This document shows, in pieces, positions 45,633 to 53,063 of a stretch of 53,063 nucleotides of DNA. Positions within the stretch are counted from its first letter, which is position 1, and every line of letters begins with the position of its first letter. Made by a program: the position numbers and the translations under genes. The stretch covers positions 1-53,063 of the forward strand of contig WAOU01000079.1 of NCBI GenBank assembly GCA_015521095.1, written 5' to 3'. This DNA is from Desulfurococcales archaeon. Its GTDB lineage: Archaea; Thermoproteota; Thermoprotei_A; Sulfolobales; Acidilobaceae. A model generated the notes under the pieces. That model saw only the letters and a program-made list of their open reading frames with translations. It made no database searches and was not told where the DNA came from.

Positions 45633-45887
45633 TTAGACGAGTCCTAGTTGCGTTGCTAGCTCGCTTGCCTTGTACTCTGGCGCGAGTTTTACATATGCTT
45701 TCTTTTCTCCCTTAGGCGTTATCATTGTTCTTACTTTTGCTACTTTAACGTTGTAGAGTTTTTCTACTGCTATTTTGATATCGTGTTTTGACGCGGTCCT
45801 AGCGACTATTAGGGTTAGAGTGTTTTCTTCTTCGATTAGGCGGAGGGCTTTTTCGCTCATATGGATTCTAAGGATTATCCTGTTCAT
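45633..45887 (-). CDS. rpl23: ribosomal protein L23 (uL23)
   Basis: 84 aa, full length for the archaeal protein that sits at the peptide exit tunnel. The signature [13 protein letters not shown] near the N-terminus, [27 protein letters not shown] in the middle and [19 protein letters not shown] at the end are typical. The ATG is two nt after the L4 stop. An internal ATG in MSEKAL is a possible shorter start. Last gene of the L3-L4-L23 group; L2 does not follow here. Confidence 0.93.
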   Translation of the reverse strand: MNRIILRIHMSEKALRLIEEENTLTLIVARTASKHDIKIAVEKLYNVKVAKVRTMITPKGEKKAYVKLAPEYKASELATQLGLV

Positions 45888-45888
45888 C

Positions 45889-46698
45889 CTATATCACCTT
45901 ATACTTCTCTCCAAGAGCCTTGAGTGCATTGCTTGTAATTAGTGTTAGTCTTCCAGGCTCTCCTCCTGGAGCAAGAACCAGGACATTTAGCGACTCAGGA
46001 GTTGCTATATCGGTTCCTGGCAGTCCCTTGACAGCCCTAGCGAAGGGGCTTCTATGGTCTTCGACTATGAATAGAATGCTTTTCGGCTTCTTGTATCTTC
46101 TTCCTCTCATTTTTCCTTTTCCTGCACGCCATCTCGTCTTCTCCTTTGCTCTGGCTATGTCAGGGGCTAGGCCTAGCTTTTCGAGTAATTCTAGTGCTTG
46201 TTTTACTGTTGTTACTTTTTCTTCTACTTCGCTTTCTACTATTACCGGTAGGTATTCAGTGTTGAATACGTGGCCTCTGGCACGCACGAATTCGGGCATG
46301 CTGGTTGCTGCTAGGGCGCTCATTGTGCCTAGAATTCTTTCTTTTTTGTTTACTCTTTCGTGTATTTTCTTTTCTACGCGTGGGGGGTGTGCTAGTCTTC
46401 CGCCCCTAGTCATATTTACTAGTGCTGCTCTCATACTGTTTCTTATACGTGGCACTCTTGATACTCCGTGATGGGCTCCTAGGCTTCTTGCACTTGTTCT
46501 TTTTCCTGCCAATGGATCTCTTCCTTTAGGCTGTAGTTTTGCCGTGAATTCGCTTAGGTAGACTCTCCTTATGAGGTCCTTTCTTACGGGGACTCGGAAC
46601 ACGTCTGGTAGTACGACTTGGCCTGCGTCTTCTCCCTGCCAACTATATACTGGTACCGATACAGGGTCCCTAAGATAGAGTGCAAGGTATGAGTACAT
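45889..46698 (-). CDS. rpl4: ribosomal protein L4 (uL4)
   Basis: 269 aa. Archaeal L4 marks are [13 protein letters not shown] near the start, the long basic loop with [27 protein letters not shown] near 95-102 and the C-terminal [22 protein letters not shown]. It lies between L3 and L23 with short gaps (17 and 1 nt), so the three are co-transcribed. Confidence 0.95.
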   Translation of the reverse strand: MYSYLALYLRDPVSVPVYSWQGEDAGQVVLPDVFRVPVRKDLIRRVYLSEFTAKLQPKGRDPLAGKRTSARSLGAHHGVSRVPRIRNSMRAALVNMTRGGRLAHPPRVEKKIHERVNKKERILGTMSALAATSMPEFVRARGHVFNTEYLPVIVESEVEEKVTTVKQALELLEKLGLAPDIARAKEKTRWRAGKGKMRGRRYKKPKSILFIVEDHRSPFARAVKGLPGTDIATPESLNVLVLAPGGEPGRLTLITSNALKALGEKYKVI

Positions 46699-46715
46699 CT
46701 CCTTTCACCTCACCG

Positions 46716-47750
46716 CTAGTTGCCCTGCTTACTCATTAGGCTAATGTAGGTTACCTTTGGTTCAACTACACCGAGCTCGAGGTACCATCTCGGGGGCCTT
46801 ACAGGGTATCTCATGACGATTGGTCTCTTTACGACTCCCGGGATGCTGCCTGCGAGTACTGTGTATTGGCTCTTTACGACGCCGTAGTGGAGGAATCCTC
46901 CTGCTGGGGTTATCTCGTTGCCATTCTCGCCTATGAGGAGTATACGTTTATTGTATTCTGTTCTGCGGTGGAAGCCCATTTGGCCTGCTTGTGGCATCTC
47001 CCACCAGGTTCCTCGTCCGTGGCTCCGTGCTCCTATTCTCCTGCTTCCTTTTCTATGCTTGTGCCATCTGGGTAGCTCTTTTACGCCCCATCTCTTGACG
47101 GGGCCCTGGAATCCTTTTCCTTTAGTGACCGAGATGACGTCTATTAGTTGTCCGGGCGAGAATACATCGTTTACTTTGATTTCTTTTCCAAGGATGTTCT
47201 TAGCGTATTCGAAGATCTTTGCTGGGTCGTTTACGCCCCCGATCTTGACTTCTAGTATGTCTGGCTTCTTCTTGCTTAAACCACCTACTAGTTTGGGTTG
47301 TGTCGAGATGAGGACTCTTATTTCTCTTAGGTTCTCTAGTTTTTCTTCTAGCTGAGCAAGTTTCTTGTCAGTGTCGTATTTTCCAAGGGTTGGGATCTTT
47401 CTCTCAAGTTCTAGTTCTTTTGGGGGCTCGACCCAGGCCTCTCCGGCCGAGTATAGTCCCCTGTTAGGGTCGTAAGCGTATCCTCTCACAGCTAACACGT
47501 ATACTGGCGGTGTCTCTACCACCGTTATTGGTGTGAATACTTCGCGTCCCTTGTGGGGGCTTCCAGGCTTGTCCTCTATGACGTATGCATGAGTCATTCC
47601 TGCCTTGTATCCTAGGAATGCGAGTAGCTTTGGTTCTCCTAGGTCAACTTCTGGCCAGGTTTTTACTCGGGGAACTAGTCTGCTTGCTCTCTTTCTCGGT
47701 GAGAATCCTAGGCTTCCTCTTCTAGGCGCGCTTTTCTTTCTTGCTCCCAT
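46716..47750 (-). CDS. rpl3: ribosomal protein L3 (uL3)
   Basis: 344 aa, normal for archaea. The basic N-terminus with GSLGFSPRKRASRLVPRV, the LAFLGYKAGMTHA block near 43-55, the peptidyl-transferase-directed RWGVKELPRWHKHRKGSRRIGARSHG (the W/H-rich finger) and the GQMGFHRRTEYNKR segment are diagnostic. First gene of the minus-strand ribosomal group; a TATA-like CTTTTAAG on that strand lies near 47834-47842. Confidence 0.95.
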   Translation of the reverse strand: MGARKKSAPRRGSLGFSPRKRASRLVPRVKTWPEVDLGEPKLLAFLGYKAGMTHAYVIEDKPGSPHKGREVFTPITVVETPPVYVLAVRGYAYDPNRGLYSAGEAWVEPPKELELERKIPTLGKYDTDKKLAQLEEKLENLREIRVLISTQPKLVGGLSKKKPDILEVKIGGVNDPAKIFEYAKNILGKEIKVNDVFSPGQLIDVISVTKGKGFQGPVKRWGVKELPRWHKHRKGSRRIGARSHGRGTWWEMPQAGQMGFHRRTEYNKRILLIGENGNEITPAGGFLHYGVVKSQYTVLAGSIPGVVKRPIVMRYPVRPPRWYLELGVVEPKVTYISLMSKQGN

Positions 47751-47852
47751 TATTTATCCCCTTGTATGCATGGCATCCTATCTATGCTTACTGGTACCTT
47801 TCTCCTCCTAGCCCTGTCTGGGCCCAATAGACGCTTAAAAGCTTGTAATGTT

Positions 47853-48797
47853 TTATTTCTTATCTTCCTTTATTCTATCCATAATCTCGCTTGCTCTGCT
47901 GGCGATAGATTTATCGATTTCCTCGTAGGAATAATACCCGATTAGATCGTAGAATTCCCACCGGGACATTATTTTGACGTTGGCTTCACCTTCTATCAAG
48001 GGTTTCTGCGTTCCCTCAGACTTTAACACCTCGAAGGTCTTCCTAACGGCTCCCATAGCCATCCTGAAGCTTGTTACAGGGAAGATCACAATCTTCACGC
48101 CAGCGGTTTTGAATTCTTCAACGGTTAGATATGGGGTCTTACCAAACTCGGTCATATTAGCGAGTATAGGTACATTGGGTAGTGCCCGTACGAACTCCTT
48201 GAATTCTTCCAGGCTACGAAGAGCCTCGGGGAATATAATGTCGGCTCCAGCCTCTACATATGTTTTGGCTCTCTCAATCGCTCCCTCAAGCCCCTCGATT
48301 GCTCGGGCATCTGTTCTAGCTATTATGAGTGTGTCTTTCCTACGGGCATCTACTGCGGCGATTATTTTCTTGACCATGTCTTCTGTCGAGACGAGTGTTT
48401 TACCCTTAAGGTGGCCACACTTCTTGGGCAGGACCTGGTCTTCTATCTGAATAGCGGCGGCTCCCGCATCTTCTAGTTCTCTTATGGTCCTCTGAACGTT
48501 TATGGGTTCTCCGAATCCTGTGTCTGCGTCCACGATGAGTGGGATACTGATAACCCTCGTAATATACTTTGTAGCAGTTGCTAGCTCGGTGAGAGTGATT
48601 ATTCCTAAGTCGGGCATTGCCAGTAGCCCGGTTAGAGCCGCTCCAGAAAGATAGACTGCTCTAAAGCCCATGGACTCGGCGAGAAGAGCCACAGAGGGCG
48701 AGAATACTCCTGGGGCAACTATCATTTCCTCCTCTTTGAGTAGCTTGCGGAGTGCTAGTCCTGGATTCTCGAGTTTATCCTTGTATAGGAAAGCCAT
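47853..48797 (-). CDS. prpB: methylisocitrate lyase (PrpB, isocitrate lyase/PEP mutase superfamily)
   Basis: 314 aa. The TIM-barrel enzyme should split 2-methylisocitrate to pyruvate and succinate. Marks are VYLSGAALTG near 48-57, the metal-binding DADTGFGEP near 90-98, QIEDQVLPKKCGH with the catalytic Cys127, ARTDAR near 158, and LANMTEFGKTP near 214-224. No prpC or prpD is in the window, so it may work alone in another C3/C4 reaction. It shares the TATA region at 48834-48843 with the divergent plus-strand genes. Ends with a T-run. Confidence 0.9.
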   Translation of the reverse strand: MAFLYKDKLENPGLALRKLLKEEEMIVAPGVFSPSVALLAESMGFRAVYLSGAALTGLLAMPDLGIITLTELATATKYITRVISIPLIVDADTGFGEPINVQRTIRELEDAGAAAIQIEDQVLPKKCGHLKGKTLVSTEDMVKKIIAAVDARRKDTLIIARTDARAIEGLEGAIERAKTYVEAGADIIFPEALRSLEEFKEFVRALPNVPILANMTEFGKTPYLTVEEFKTAGVKIVIFPVTSFRMAMGAVRKTFEVLKSEGTQKPLIEGEANVKIMSRWEFYDLIGYYSYEEIDKSIASRASEIMDRIKEDKK

Positions 48798-48833
48798 TAG
48801 ACGCCACCAATTAGTGCTAGACGGATACGTTAT

Positions 48834-48843
48834 GTTTTATATC
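48834..48843. promoter_or_regulatory. shared TATA element, prpB (minus) and 34-codon ORF/SPOUT (plus)
   Basis: GTTTTATATC on the plus strand, GATATAAAAC on the minus. Archaeal spacing puts starts near 48813 (minus, 16 nt before the prpB ATG) and 48865 (plus, just before the AAGGTGA binding site of the small ORF). Confidence 0.5.
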
Positions 48844-48880
48844 TCTTAATAATACGGATACCTAGTAAGGTGAACAAGCT

Positions 48881-48985
48881 ATGGGCGGTAGGCAGAGGAC
48901 GACGCTCTTCTACGAGAAGGGAAAGAAGGCGGAAGAGGAGCAGCAGACAAAGAAGGGCTACAAGAAGAAGGGTAGGCGCAAGTGA
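48881..48985 (+). CDS. 34-residue lysine-rich ORF coupled to the SPOUT methyltransferase
   Basis: A 34-codon reading frame. AAGGTGA at 48868-48874 lies 6 nt before its ATG. The product starts with GGRQRTTLFYEKGKKAEEE and continues QQTKKGYKKKGRRK: 10 Lys and 4 Arg, no hydrophobic core, like the tails of ribosomal proteins. Its stop TGA overlaps the GTG of the SPOUT methyltransferase (GTGA, 48982-48985), a typical coupling. No known family; a ribosome-associated peptide or a leader that controls SPOUT translation are guesses. Confidence 0.6.
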   Translation: MGGRQRTTLFYEKGKKAEEEQQTKKGYKKKGRRK

Positions 48986-49812
48986 GCGAGTGTTCTCGCT
49001 GGCCTCCTCCGAGGAGAGAGAAGAGATTTTTCCTTGCTTTGCCAGCGTCTATTCTCTCGGTCGAGAAGTCGCTTCTATCCAAGACATTGAAAACGGGTTT
49101 CATCGCTAGAACACTCTCGATCTTTAGGATAGATAAAGCCATCGTCTACAAGGACTCCAAAGCTACTACAAGAGATTATAGGGTTCTCAGAATAATCCTA
49201 GAGTATCTCTCGACTCCCCCTCACCTAAGAAAGAAGCTGTTTCCTCTCCTACCAGAACTCAGATACGTGGGACTTCTACCACCGATACAGGCGCCTAGCC
49301 ATATAGCACCAGAAGAACCTGTTCCAGGCATGATTATTGATGGTCTTGTAGAGAAATGCGAGGGGGATTCCTGCCAGGTTTACTTAGGTAAAATGGGTTA
49401 TGGTATACTTAGGAAACGGGTCAGGCCTGGCAAGGTGATAACTGTAGAGATTCTAAGGGTTGAAGAAGGAGTAGTTTGCTTACGGCATGTGAAGCCGAGT
49501 TTTTATTGGAGGTACAGGGTAGAGGCTTATCCTTCTTTGAAACAAGTTATCGAAAAATATAGTGGCAAGATGACTATAGTCGGCACAAGTAGACTCGGCA
49601 CATGTGACAGAGATACTATTAGGAGATCCTTGTATGGAAGAGATCTACTGGTTGTGTTCGGCGGTCCTGAAGGCCATGTCTGGGACGAGCTAGATAGGGA
49701 TCGTTTCGACTTGATAATAAACAGTGTTCCCTTCCAAGGAACAAGAACTATTCGCACAGAAGAAGCAGTTATGTTAACAATCAAATACTTAGATGACCTT
49801 CTAGAGTCATAG
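48982..49812 (+). CDS. SPOUT-type RNA methyltransferase (DUF171/COG2106, SPOUT1-like)
   Basis: 276 aa. Alpha-beta knot RNA methyltransferase with an inserted OB-like domain. The ISSUE blocks are LRYVGLLPPIQAPSHIAPEEP near 93-113, the S-adenosylmethionine-binding loop VVFGGPEGHVWDEL near 229-242, and the C-terminal INSVPFQGTRTIRTEEAVMLT. The family lies directly before rpl3 in many archaea, which suggests a ribosomal or tRNA target; here L3 has moved to the other strand. GTG 48982 overlaps the stop of the 34-codon ORF. Confidence 0.88.
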   Translation: MSECSRWPPPRREKRFFLALPASILSVEKSLLSKTLKTGFIARTLSIFRIDKAIVYKDSKATTRDYRVLRIILEYLSTPPHLRKKLFPLLPELRYVGLLPPIQAPSHIAPEEPVPGMIIDGLVEKCEGDSCQVYLGKMGYGILRKRVRPGKVITVEILRVEEGVVCLRHVKPSFYWRYRVEAYPSLKQVIEKYSGKMTIVGTSRLGTCDRDTIRRSLYGRDLLVVFGGPEGHVWDELDRDRFDLIINSVPFQGTRTIRTEEAVMLTIKYLDDLLES

Positions 49813-49817
49813 TATTC

Positions 49818-49829
49818 TTAATATATTAT
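49818..49829 (+). promoter_or_regulatory. TATA-like box before the Ced operon
   Basis: TTAATATATTAT starts 5 nt after the SPOUT stop and gives a leader of about 64 nt to ATG 49914. A second candidate, TAAATATC at 49876-49883, would give a leader of ~9 nt. Confidence 0.4.
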
Positions 49830-49913
49830 CTGTCCGTGCCTTCGCTATTATTACCGCATAGCTCTCCCCCACCCGTAAATATCCTAGTGATTATTCTATA
49901 CGGGAGACAAAGT

Positions 49914-50162
49914 ATGGCTATAGCAGATGTAATCCAGCTGATCCAAGACACCACTAACCAGATAACAGCAATAGCATGGGCACTGTTCCTCCTAACATGG
50001 AGCATAGGATGGACGCTTAGAGGATCGCCCATACCGATAGCGAGACTCAAACGGGCAGGTAATAGTCTAGTAGAGGACTCTGTATGGGCAGCGTTCTGGT
50101 TAGCAATTGGTTCAACAATATTCAACCTGATAATATATCTAGTCAACATCGTCACCAGCTGA
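49914..50162 (+). CDS. cedA1: CedA1-like pilin subunit of the Ced DNA import system
   Basis: 82 aa from ATG 49914, with GGGAGA upstream; an in-frame start at 49836 lacks a site. Two hydrophobic helices (about residues 17-35 and 60-80) are joined by a short loop with basic residues, the helical-hairpin pattern of CedA1, which forms the Ced pilus in Aeropyrum and is related to conjugative TraA/VirB2-type pilins. It is first in an operon with a polytopic CedA and a CedB ATPase, which is the main support for the name. Confidence 0.75.
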   Translation: MAIADVIQLIQDTTNQITAIAWALFLLTWSIGWTLRGSPIPIARLKRAGNSLVEDSVWAAFWLAIGSTIFNLIIYLVNIVTS

Positions 50163-50195
50163 GCGTCTTCAACAATTTTCTTGGGGAGGAGAATA

Positions 50196-51581
50196 ATGGG
50201 GCAGATCGACTTCCTAATATTAGCATATCGTTTAGCACTGCTGACATTCTATCTAGGAGTATTTGTCTACGCTCTGCCAATACCTTACAGTGGGCTGAAG
50301 AGATGGGCCCCGATACTAATCGCAGATTCTATTGTCTCCGCAATACTTGCTTTATCCCTTTACTACATATTCGATTATCTAGATGAGCTTGTTCAATTAA
50401 TTGGCGGATCCTGGACATTCTTCTATACCTGGATGGAGTCCGTTATCTCTGTCCTAACGGCCCTTAAATCGATCATTATCGCACTATATATGGCTCCCGA
50501 TCCTCTGGGGATAATCTCAGGTCTAAAGTCGATAATAGCACCCTTCGATAAGCTGGTAACATCAGCACTGTATTTTCAAGCATTCATATTTGGTCTTGCA
50601 TACCTAGTAAAAGAGTATGGTAAGTTACTAGCGGTTATCGGCGTTGCCCTATATGCGGTACCCTTCCGATTAGCAAGGAACAGTGGGGCATGGCTAATAG
50701 CATTCTCCCTAGTATTTCACGGGGGACTACAAGCATTACCGGTATTTGTATCAACGCTTCAGCCCCAGCCAAGCTTTCCCGGCATAGGATTAGTGACCGA
50801 GAATGGCGTCGCTCTTGCTAACCTAACAGTGTACTCAGCTAGCAATGAGGGCTTGGTAAAGGGGCTATTGCACATCTATAGTTATGAAACCGGCGATGAG
50901 CTGGCAACCTACATAGTTGATAATGGGACAGTTCAGAGTAGGTCTATGGGAGCATTTGTGACAGTACCATCAAAAATAGATGTTTATTATGTTTTCGAGT
51001 TTATGGCTGTAAGATTCTATATGATACCTTATCCAGTCTCGCCAGGCGACTATGATGTAGAGAATGGAGTCTGGGTTCTTACTCTGAAGAGTCCCCATAT
51101 TATTCATAGCACACTGGGAATTCTCGCGTATACGGACGGAGAAGTCATAGACAGTACAATAGGTAATAGTATAGTTCATGCCACAGTGGAGCTCGGTGAA
51201 GGCGGATACATTGAAGTAAGAGCGCAGGATACATGCATTACGCTAGTAAATGCACCTGGCCTCGAGGGCCCTTATCAGGAATCATGGAGCTGGAAGGGAC
51301 TAGACGGTTACTCTAAGAGGTTTATAGCCCAGAGTCCGGGAGTATATAATATAACATTAACATATCAGTGCCAATCATTGAATGAACCCAGCCTGGACTC
51401 TAACGATTATGCCAGCTTCATCACGATCATAGGCTCGTTCATGGATTTGAATCTTATAGAGGCGTTCCTACTATACTACTTCACCATTCCCAGCCTCTAC
51501 ATCCTGATACTCGCAAGTACTGCATATGGAGTTGCCAGGCTCATAGGAGGTAGGGAACGGTTCCCGATAAGAGTCATCTAG
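50196..51581 (+). CDS. cedA: CedA-like polytopic channel protein with large extracellular domain
   Basis: 461 aa from ATG 50196; the in-frame TTG 50181 overlaps the GGGGAGG binding site. About six hydrophobic helices lie in residues 7-190, then ~220 residues of beta-rich, Asn/Ser/Thr-rich sequence with two conserved-looking Cys (around 345 and 390) and N-x-T sites, and a final helix near 425-450. Position between a CedA1-like pilin and a HerA/VirB4-like ATPase supports CedA, the predicted membrane channel for DNA import. The large extracellular domain is unusual compared with what I remember of the Sulfolobales proteins. Confidence 0.7.
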   Translation: MGQIDFLILAYRLALLTFYLGVFVYALPIPYSGLKRWAPILIADSIVSAILALSLYYIFDYLDELVQLIGGSWTFFYTWMESVISVLTALKSIIIALYMAPDPLGIISGLKSIIAPFDKLVTSALYFQAFIFGLAYLVKEYGKLLAVIGVALYAVPFRLARNSGAWLIAFSLVFHGGLQALPVFVSTLQPQPSFPGIGLVTENGVALANLTVYSASNEGLVKGLLHIYSYETGDELATYIVDNGTVQSRSMGAFVTVPSKIDVYYVFEFMAVRFYMIPYPVSPGDYDVENGVWVLTLKSPHIIHSTLGILAYTDGEVIDSTIGNSIVHATVELGEGGYIEVRAQDTCITLVNAPGLEGPYQESWSWKGLDGYSKRFIAQSPGVYNITLTYQCQSLNEPSLDSNDYASFITIIGSFMDLNLIEAFLLYYFTIPSLYILILASTAYGVARLIGGRERFPIRVI

Positions 51582-51598
51582 CGGTCGAGGGACTAAAT

Positions 51599-53005
51599 AT
51601 GGGGGTCTTAGACCTTGTCCTAGGAGCAATGGCTATCACAACATTAGTACTAATGATAAGGAATCTCTCAGATTGGAGGCCATATGGTTCAAAAGGCATA
51701 GTATCTAGACTAGTCCATGATCAGAGAACTAACAATGAGATAATTATAAGGGGAAAAAGGTTAAAGCCAGTAGTTTATGTCGGTGAGCCACTTCCGCTAT
51801 CGAAGAATACCGAATACCTTGGAATGCGGTTATCTGCACTTATACGGCTAGCAGGAATGAACGCTACTATCGCAGGTACGCTTATTAGAGAAGAGAAGAA
51901 TGTTCTACTCAAAAAGCTTGAGAAAGAGATAGAGAAGGCACGCCTAGCGTATGAGGCAACTAATCATGTCAGGCATCTAGAACGACTCAAGTATCTCGAG
52001 AAACTATATAGCGATGTGACTAAGGCAATCATACCGTATTCTGGATCAACGATACTTATCGTATGGCTTGAGGAAGGCGAAGACGAGTCAAAAGCTAATG
52101 CTCTAAAGACGATGATAGAAGTGGAAACAGGAATAAGGCTCAGCCGCTCATCGGGAGACATAGTTGAATCCCTTGTCTCACAACTGGGACCAGCAAACTC
52201 TACTTCAATTCCAATCATACAATTAGAACAGACTAGTAGTGATCTCATAATCCTAGGATATCATCCCGAGTATAGGGTTCTAGAGGGGCTCCTGTGGCCA
52301 GACGACTTCGAAACCCATCTCGGAGTAATGGGTCCAACAGGGAAAGGTAAAACAGTGCTCGTATCCGGGATAGTTACACAACTATACTACAGGTTTGAAG
52401 AAGACAAGAAGCCCTCTATCTTAGTCATTGACCCTAAAGGTGATCTTGTAAAACTACTATCAAGAACTATGAAGGAGGTCAAATCACTAGAATCACTAGA
52501 AGCTATAGACAGGGTATGCAGTGATAGGACAGTAACGGTTCTATCCGGAGAGACCGCCGGTGTCTACGGGAGAGAAGTCCTTGCAAGGGTGTTGGACTGC
52601 GTCCTGCAGGGAAACAACAAGCATAAGATACTCGTTGTAATCGATGAAGCCTGGCGATACATGGGCATTGCAGAAAAGTATCTTGAAGAGAGTATACGTG
52701 AGGGAAGGAGCAAGGGTCTCTACATAGTATATGCGTCACAGTCCCCTCTCGACTTCCCTCCAAGAATAGTAGAGAACACAGGCACACTCATAGTATTCGG
52801 GGGCCACGTAAACACATACATAGAATCGATAAGGGCTCTAGGGATAGATGCTCCTGATCTAAAATACCTGCCTGTCGGAGTTGCATATGTAAAAAGGAAA
52901 GACAGAATACCTGTAAAAGTCAAGGTCTTTAACTTCGAGGAATACATTAAAAACCCAGCCATAGGTCTACAATTGCAGGGAGAGAGGGGTAAGAAAATTG
53001 GGTAA
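51599..53005 (+). CDS. cedB: CedB-like HerA/VirB4-type ATPase
   Basis: 468 aa. A hydrophobic helix at residues 3-20 anchors it to the membrane, then a coiled stretch (about 100-140). Walker A GPTGKGKT is at 245-252 and Walker B VVIDEAW at 347-353 (Asp349, Glu350), followed by ASQSPLDFPPRI and TGTLIVFGGHVNT, as in HerA/VirB4 hexameric ATPases. With CedA1 and CedA it forms the crenarchaeal DNA import machine used for repair of damaged chromosomes by exchange. The stop (53003-53005) overlaps the start of L2 by 8 nt. CedA2 is not seen nearby. Confidence 0.82.
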   Translation: MGVLDLVLGAMAITTLVLMIRNLSDWRPYGSKGIVSRLVHDQRTNNEIIIRGKRLKPVVYVGEPLPLSKNTEYLGMRLSALIRLAGMNATIAGTLIREEKNVLLKKLEKEIEKARLAYEATNHVRHLERLKYLEKLYSDVTKAIIPYSGSTILIVWLEEGEDESKANALKTMIEVETGIRLSRSSGDIVESLVSQLGPANSTSIPIIQLEQTSSDLIILGYHPEYRVLEGLLWPDDFETHLGVMGPTGKGKTVLVSGIVTQLYYRFEEDKKPSILVIDPKGDLVKLLSRTMKEVKSLESLEAIDRVCSDRTVTVLSGETAGVYGREVLARVLDCVLQGNNKHKILVVIDEAWRYMGIAEKYLEESIREGRSKGLYIVYASQSPLDFPPRIVENTGTLIVFGGHVNTYIESIRALGIDAPDLKYLPVGVAYVKRKDRIPVKVKVFNFEEYIKNPAIGLQLQGERGKKIG

Positions 53006-53063
53006 ACGACTAAGACAGCAGAGAGCAGGAAGAGGAACACCAACCTATAGAAGCAAGAAACAC
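52998..53063 (+). CDS. rpl2: ribosomal protein L2 (uL2), 5' part
   Basis: A TTG-started frame that runs off the right edge. The first residues after the start are GKRLRQQRAGRGTPTYRS, which is the archaeal L2 N-terminus. The TTG lies inside the end of cedB, and GAGAGGGG upstream serves as binding site. In most archaea L2 directly follows L23; here it follows a DNA-import gene. Confidence 0.88.
   Translation, partial: MGKRLRQQRAGRGTPTYRSKKH

Noticed and set aside
48870..49109. 79-codon Arg-rich frame
   Set aside because: It is the other frame of the 34-codon lysine-rich ORF and of the SPOUT gene; no binding site and unnatural composition.
49836..49913. In-frame N-terminal extension of the CedA1-like pilin
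   Set aside because: Proline/serine-rich stretch without a binding site; the second ATG has GGGAGA and gives the typical length.
1..53063. CRISPR arrays, IS elements, integrase or att sites
   Set aside because: No regularly spaced repeats, no transposase or integrase frames and no direct repeats at tRNA genes were seen.

Overview
The window comes from the chromosome of a hyperthermophilic crenarchaeon, most likely a member of the Desulfurococcales or a close relative. The evidence is a full-length reverse gyrase, archaeal DnaG, family-B DNA polymerase with a C-terminal PIP box, XPB and Lhr helicases, Taw1 (wyosine), an Alba-like protein, archaeal L3/L4/L23/L2, the archaeal phosphomevalonate dehydratase route and a Ced-type DNA import cluster. 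The DNA is AT-rich, genes are tightly packed, GTG and TTG starts are frequent, and internal genes carry GGTG/GGAGG ribosome binding sites. No rRNA gene, convincing tRNA, IS element, prophage or CRISPR array was found. The placement is inferred from gene content, not from a database match.

Layout. 1-3178: isoprenoid genes (end of type-2 IPP isomerase, GGPP synthase) and archaeal GluRS. 3196-4367: an unrecognised three-gene membrane cassette on the minus strand. 4530-9018: pheS-pheT-mptA and a GNAT acetyltransferase. 9133-15140: a DUF2797 protein, a 5'-methylthioadenosine/purine nucleoside phosphorylase, a ROK sugar kinase, an RNase H-like protein of unknown role, then UbiD-type anhydromevalonate phosphate decarboxylase and both aconitase-X subunits. 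15120-20830: thymidylate kinase, PolB, DnaG, TyrRS. 20862-28071: a PP-loop ATPase, uridine phosphorylase with an overlapping PfkB kinase, several small HTH and membrane proteins, a class III aminotransferase, a MoaD-MoaE fusion and a zinc protein. 28210-36433: Lhr helicase, a membrane protein, superoxide reductase, reverse gyrase, Alba-like protein. 36667-39954: Taw1, thioredoxin reductase, an unknown protein and a winged-helix protein. 39955-40321 has no gene but holds a well-folded candidate RNA. 40322-44411: succinyl-CoA synthetase, XPB helicase and an unknown overlapping partner. 44412-53063: an ambiguous structured region, Mrp/NBP35, L3-L4-L23 on the minus strand, methylisocitrate lyase, a 34-codon basic ORF coupled to a SPOUT methyltransferase, the cedA1-cedA-cedB cluster and the start of L2.

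How the genes fit together. Four separate entries belong to archaeal lipid synthesis: aconitase-X and UbiD make isopentenyl phosphate through the modified mevalonate pathway, IPP isomerase makes DMAPP, and GGPP synthase makes the C20 chain. Two nucleoside phosphorylases and a PfkB kinase suggest nucleoside salvage into pentose phosphates. PolB, DnaG, Tmk, reverse gyrase, XPB, Lhr and Ced serve genome maintenance and exchange.

The most striking architecture is at the right end. The usual archaeal order SPOUT-L3-L4-L23-L2 is broken. L3-L4-L23 lies on the opposite strand beyond methylisocitrate lyase, while SPOUT and L2 stay on the plus strand with a DNA-import (Ced) operon between them; the L2 start codon overlaps the end of cedB. 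Other points for a second look are the candidate 219-nt RNA at 39962-40180, the MoaD-MoaE fusion whose Gly-Gly codons also form a ribosome binding site, the membrane trio at 3196-4367, an RNase H-like gene without a normal start codon, and a thymidylate kinase lacking the P-loop lysine.
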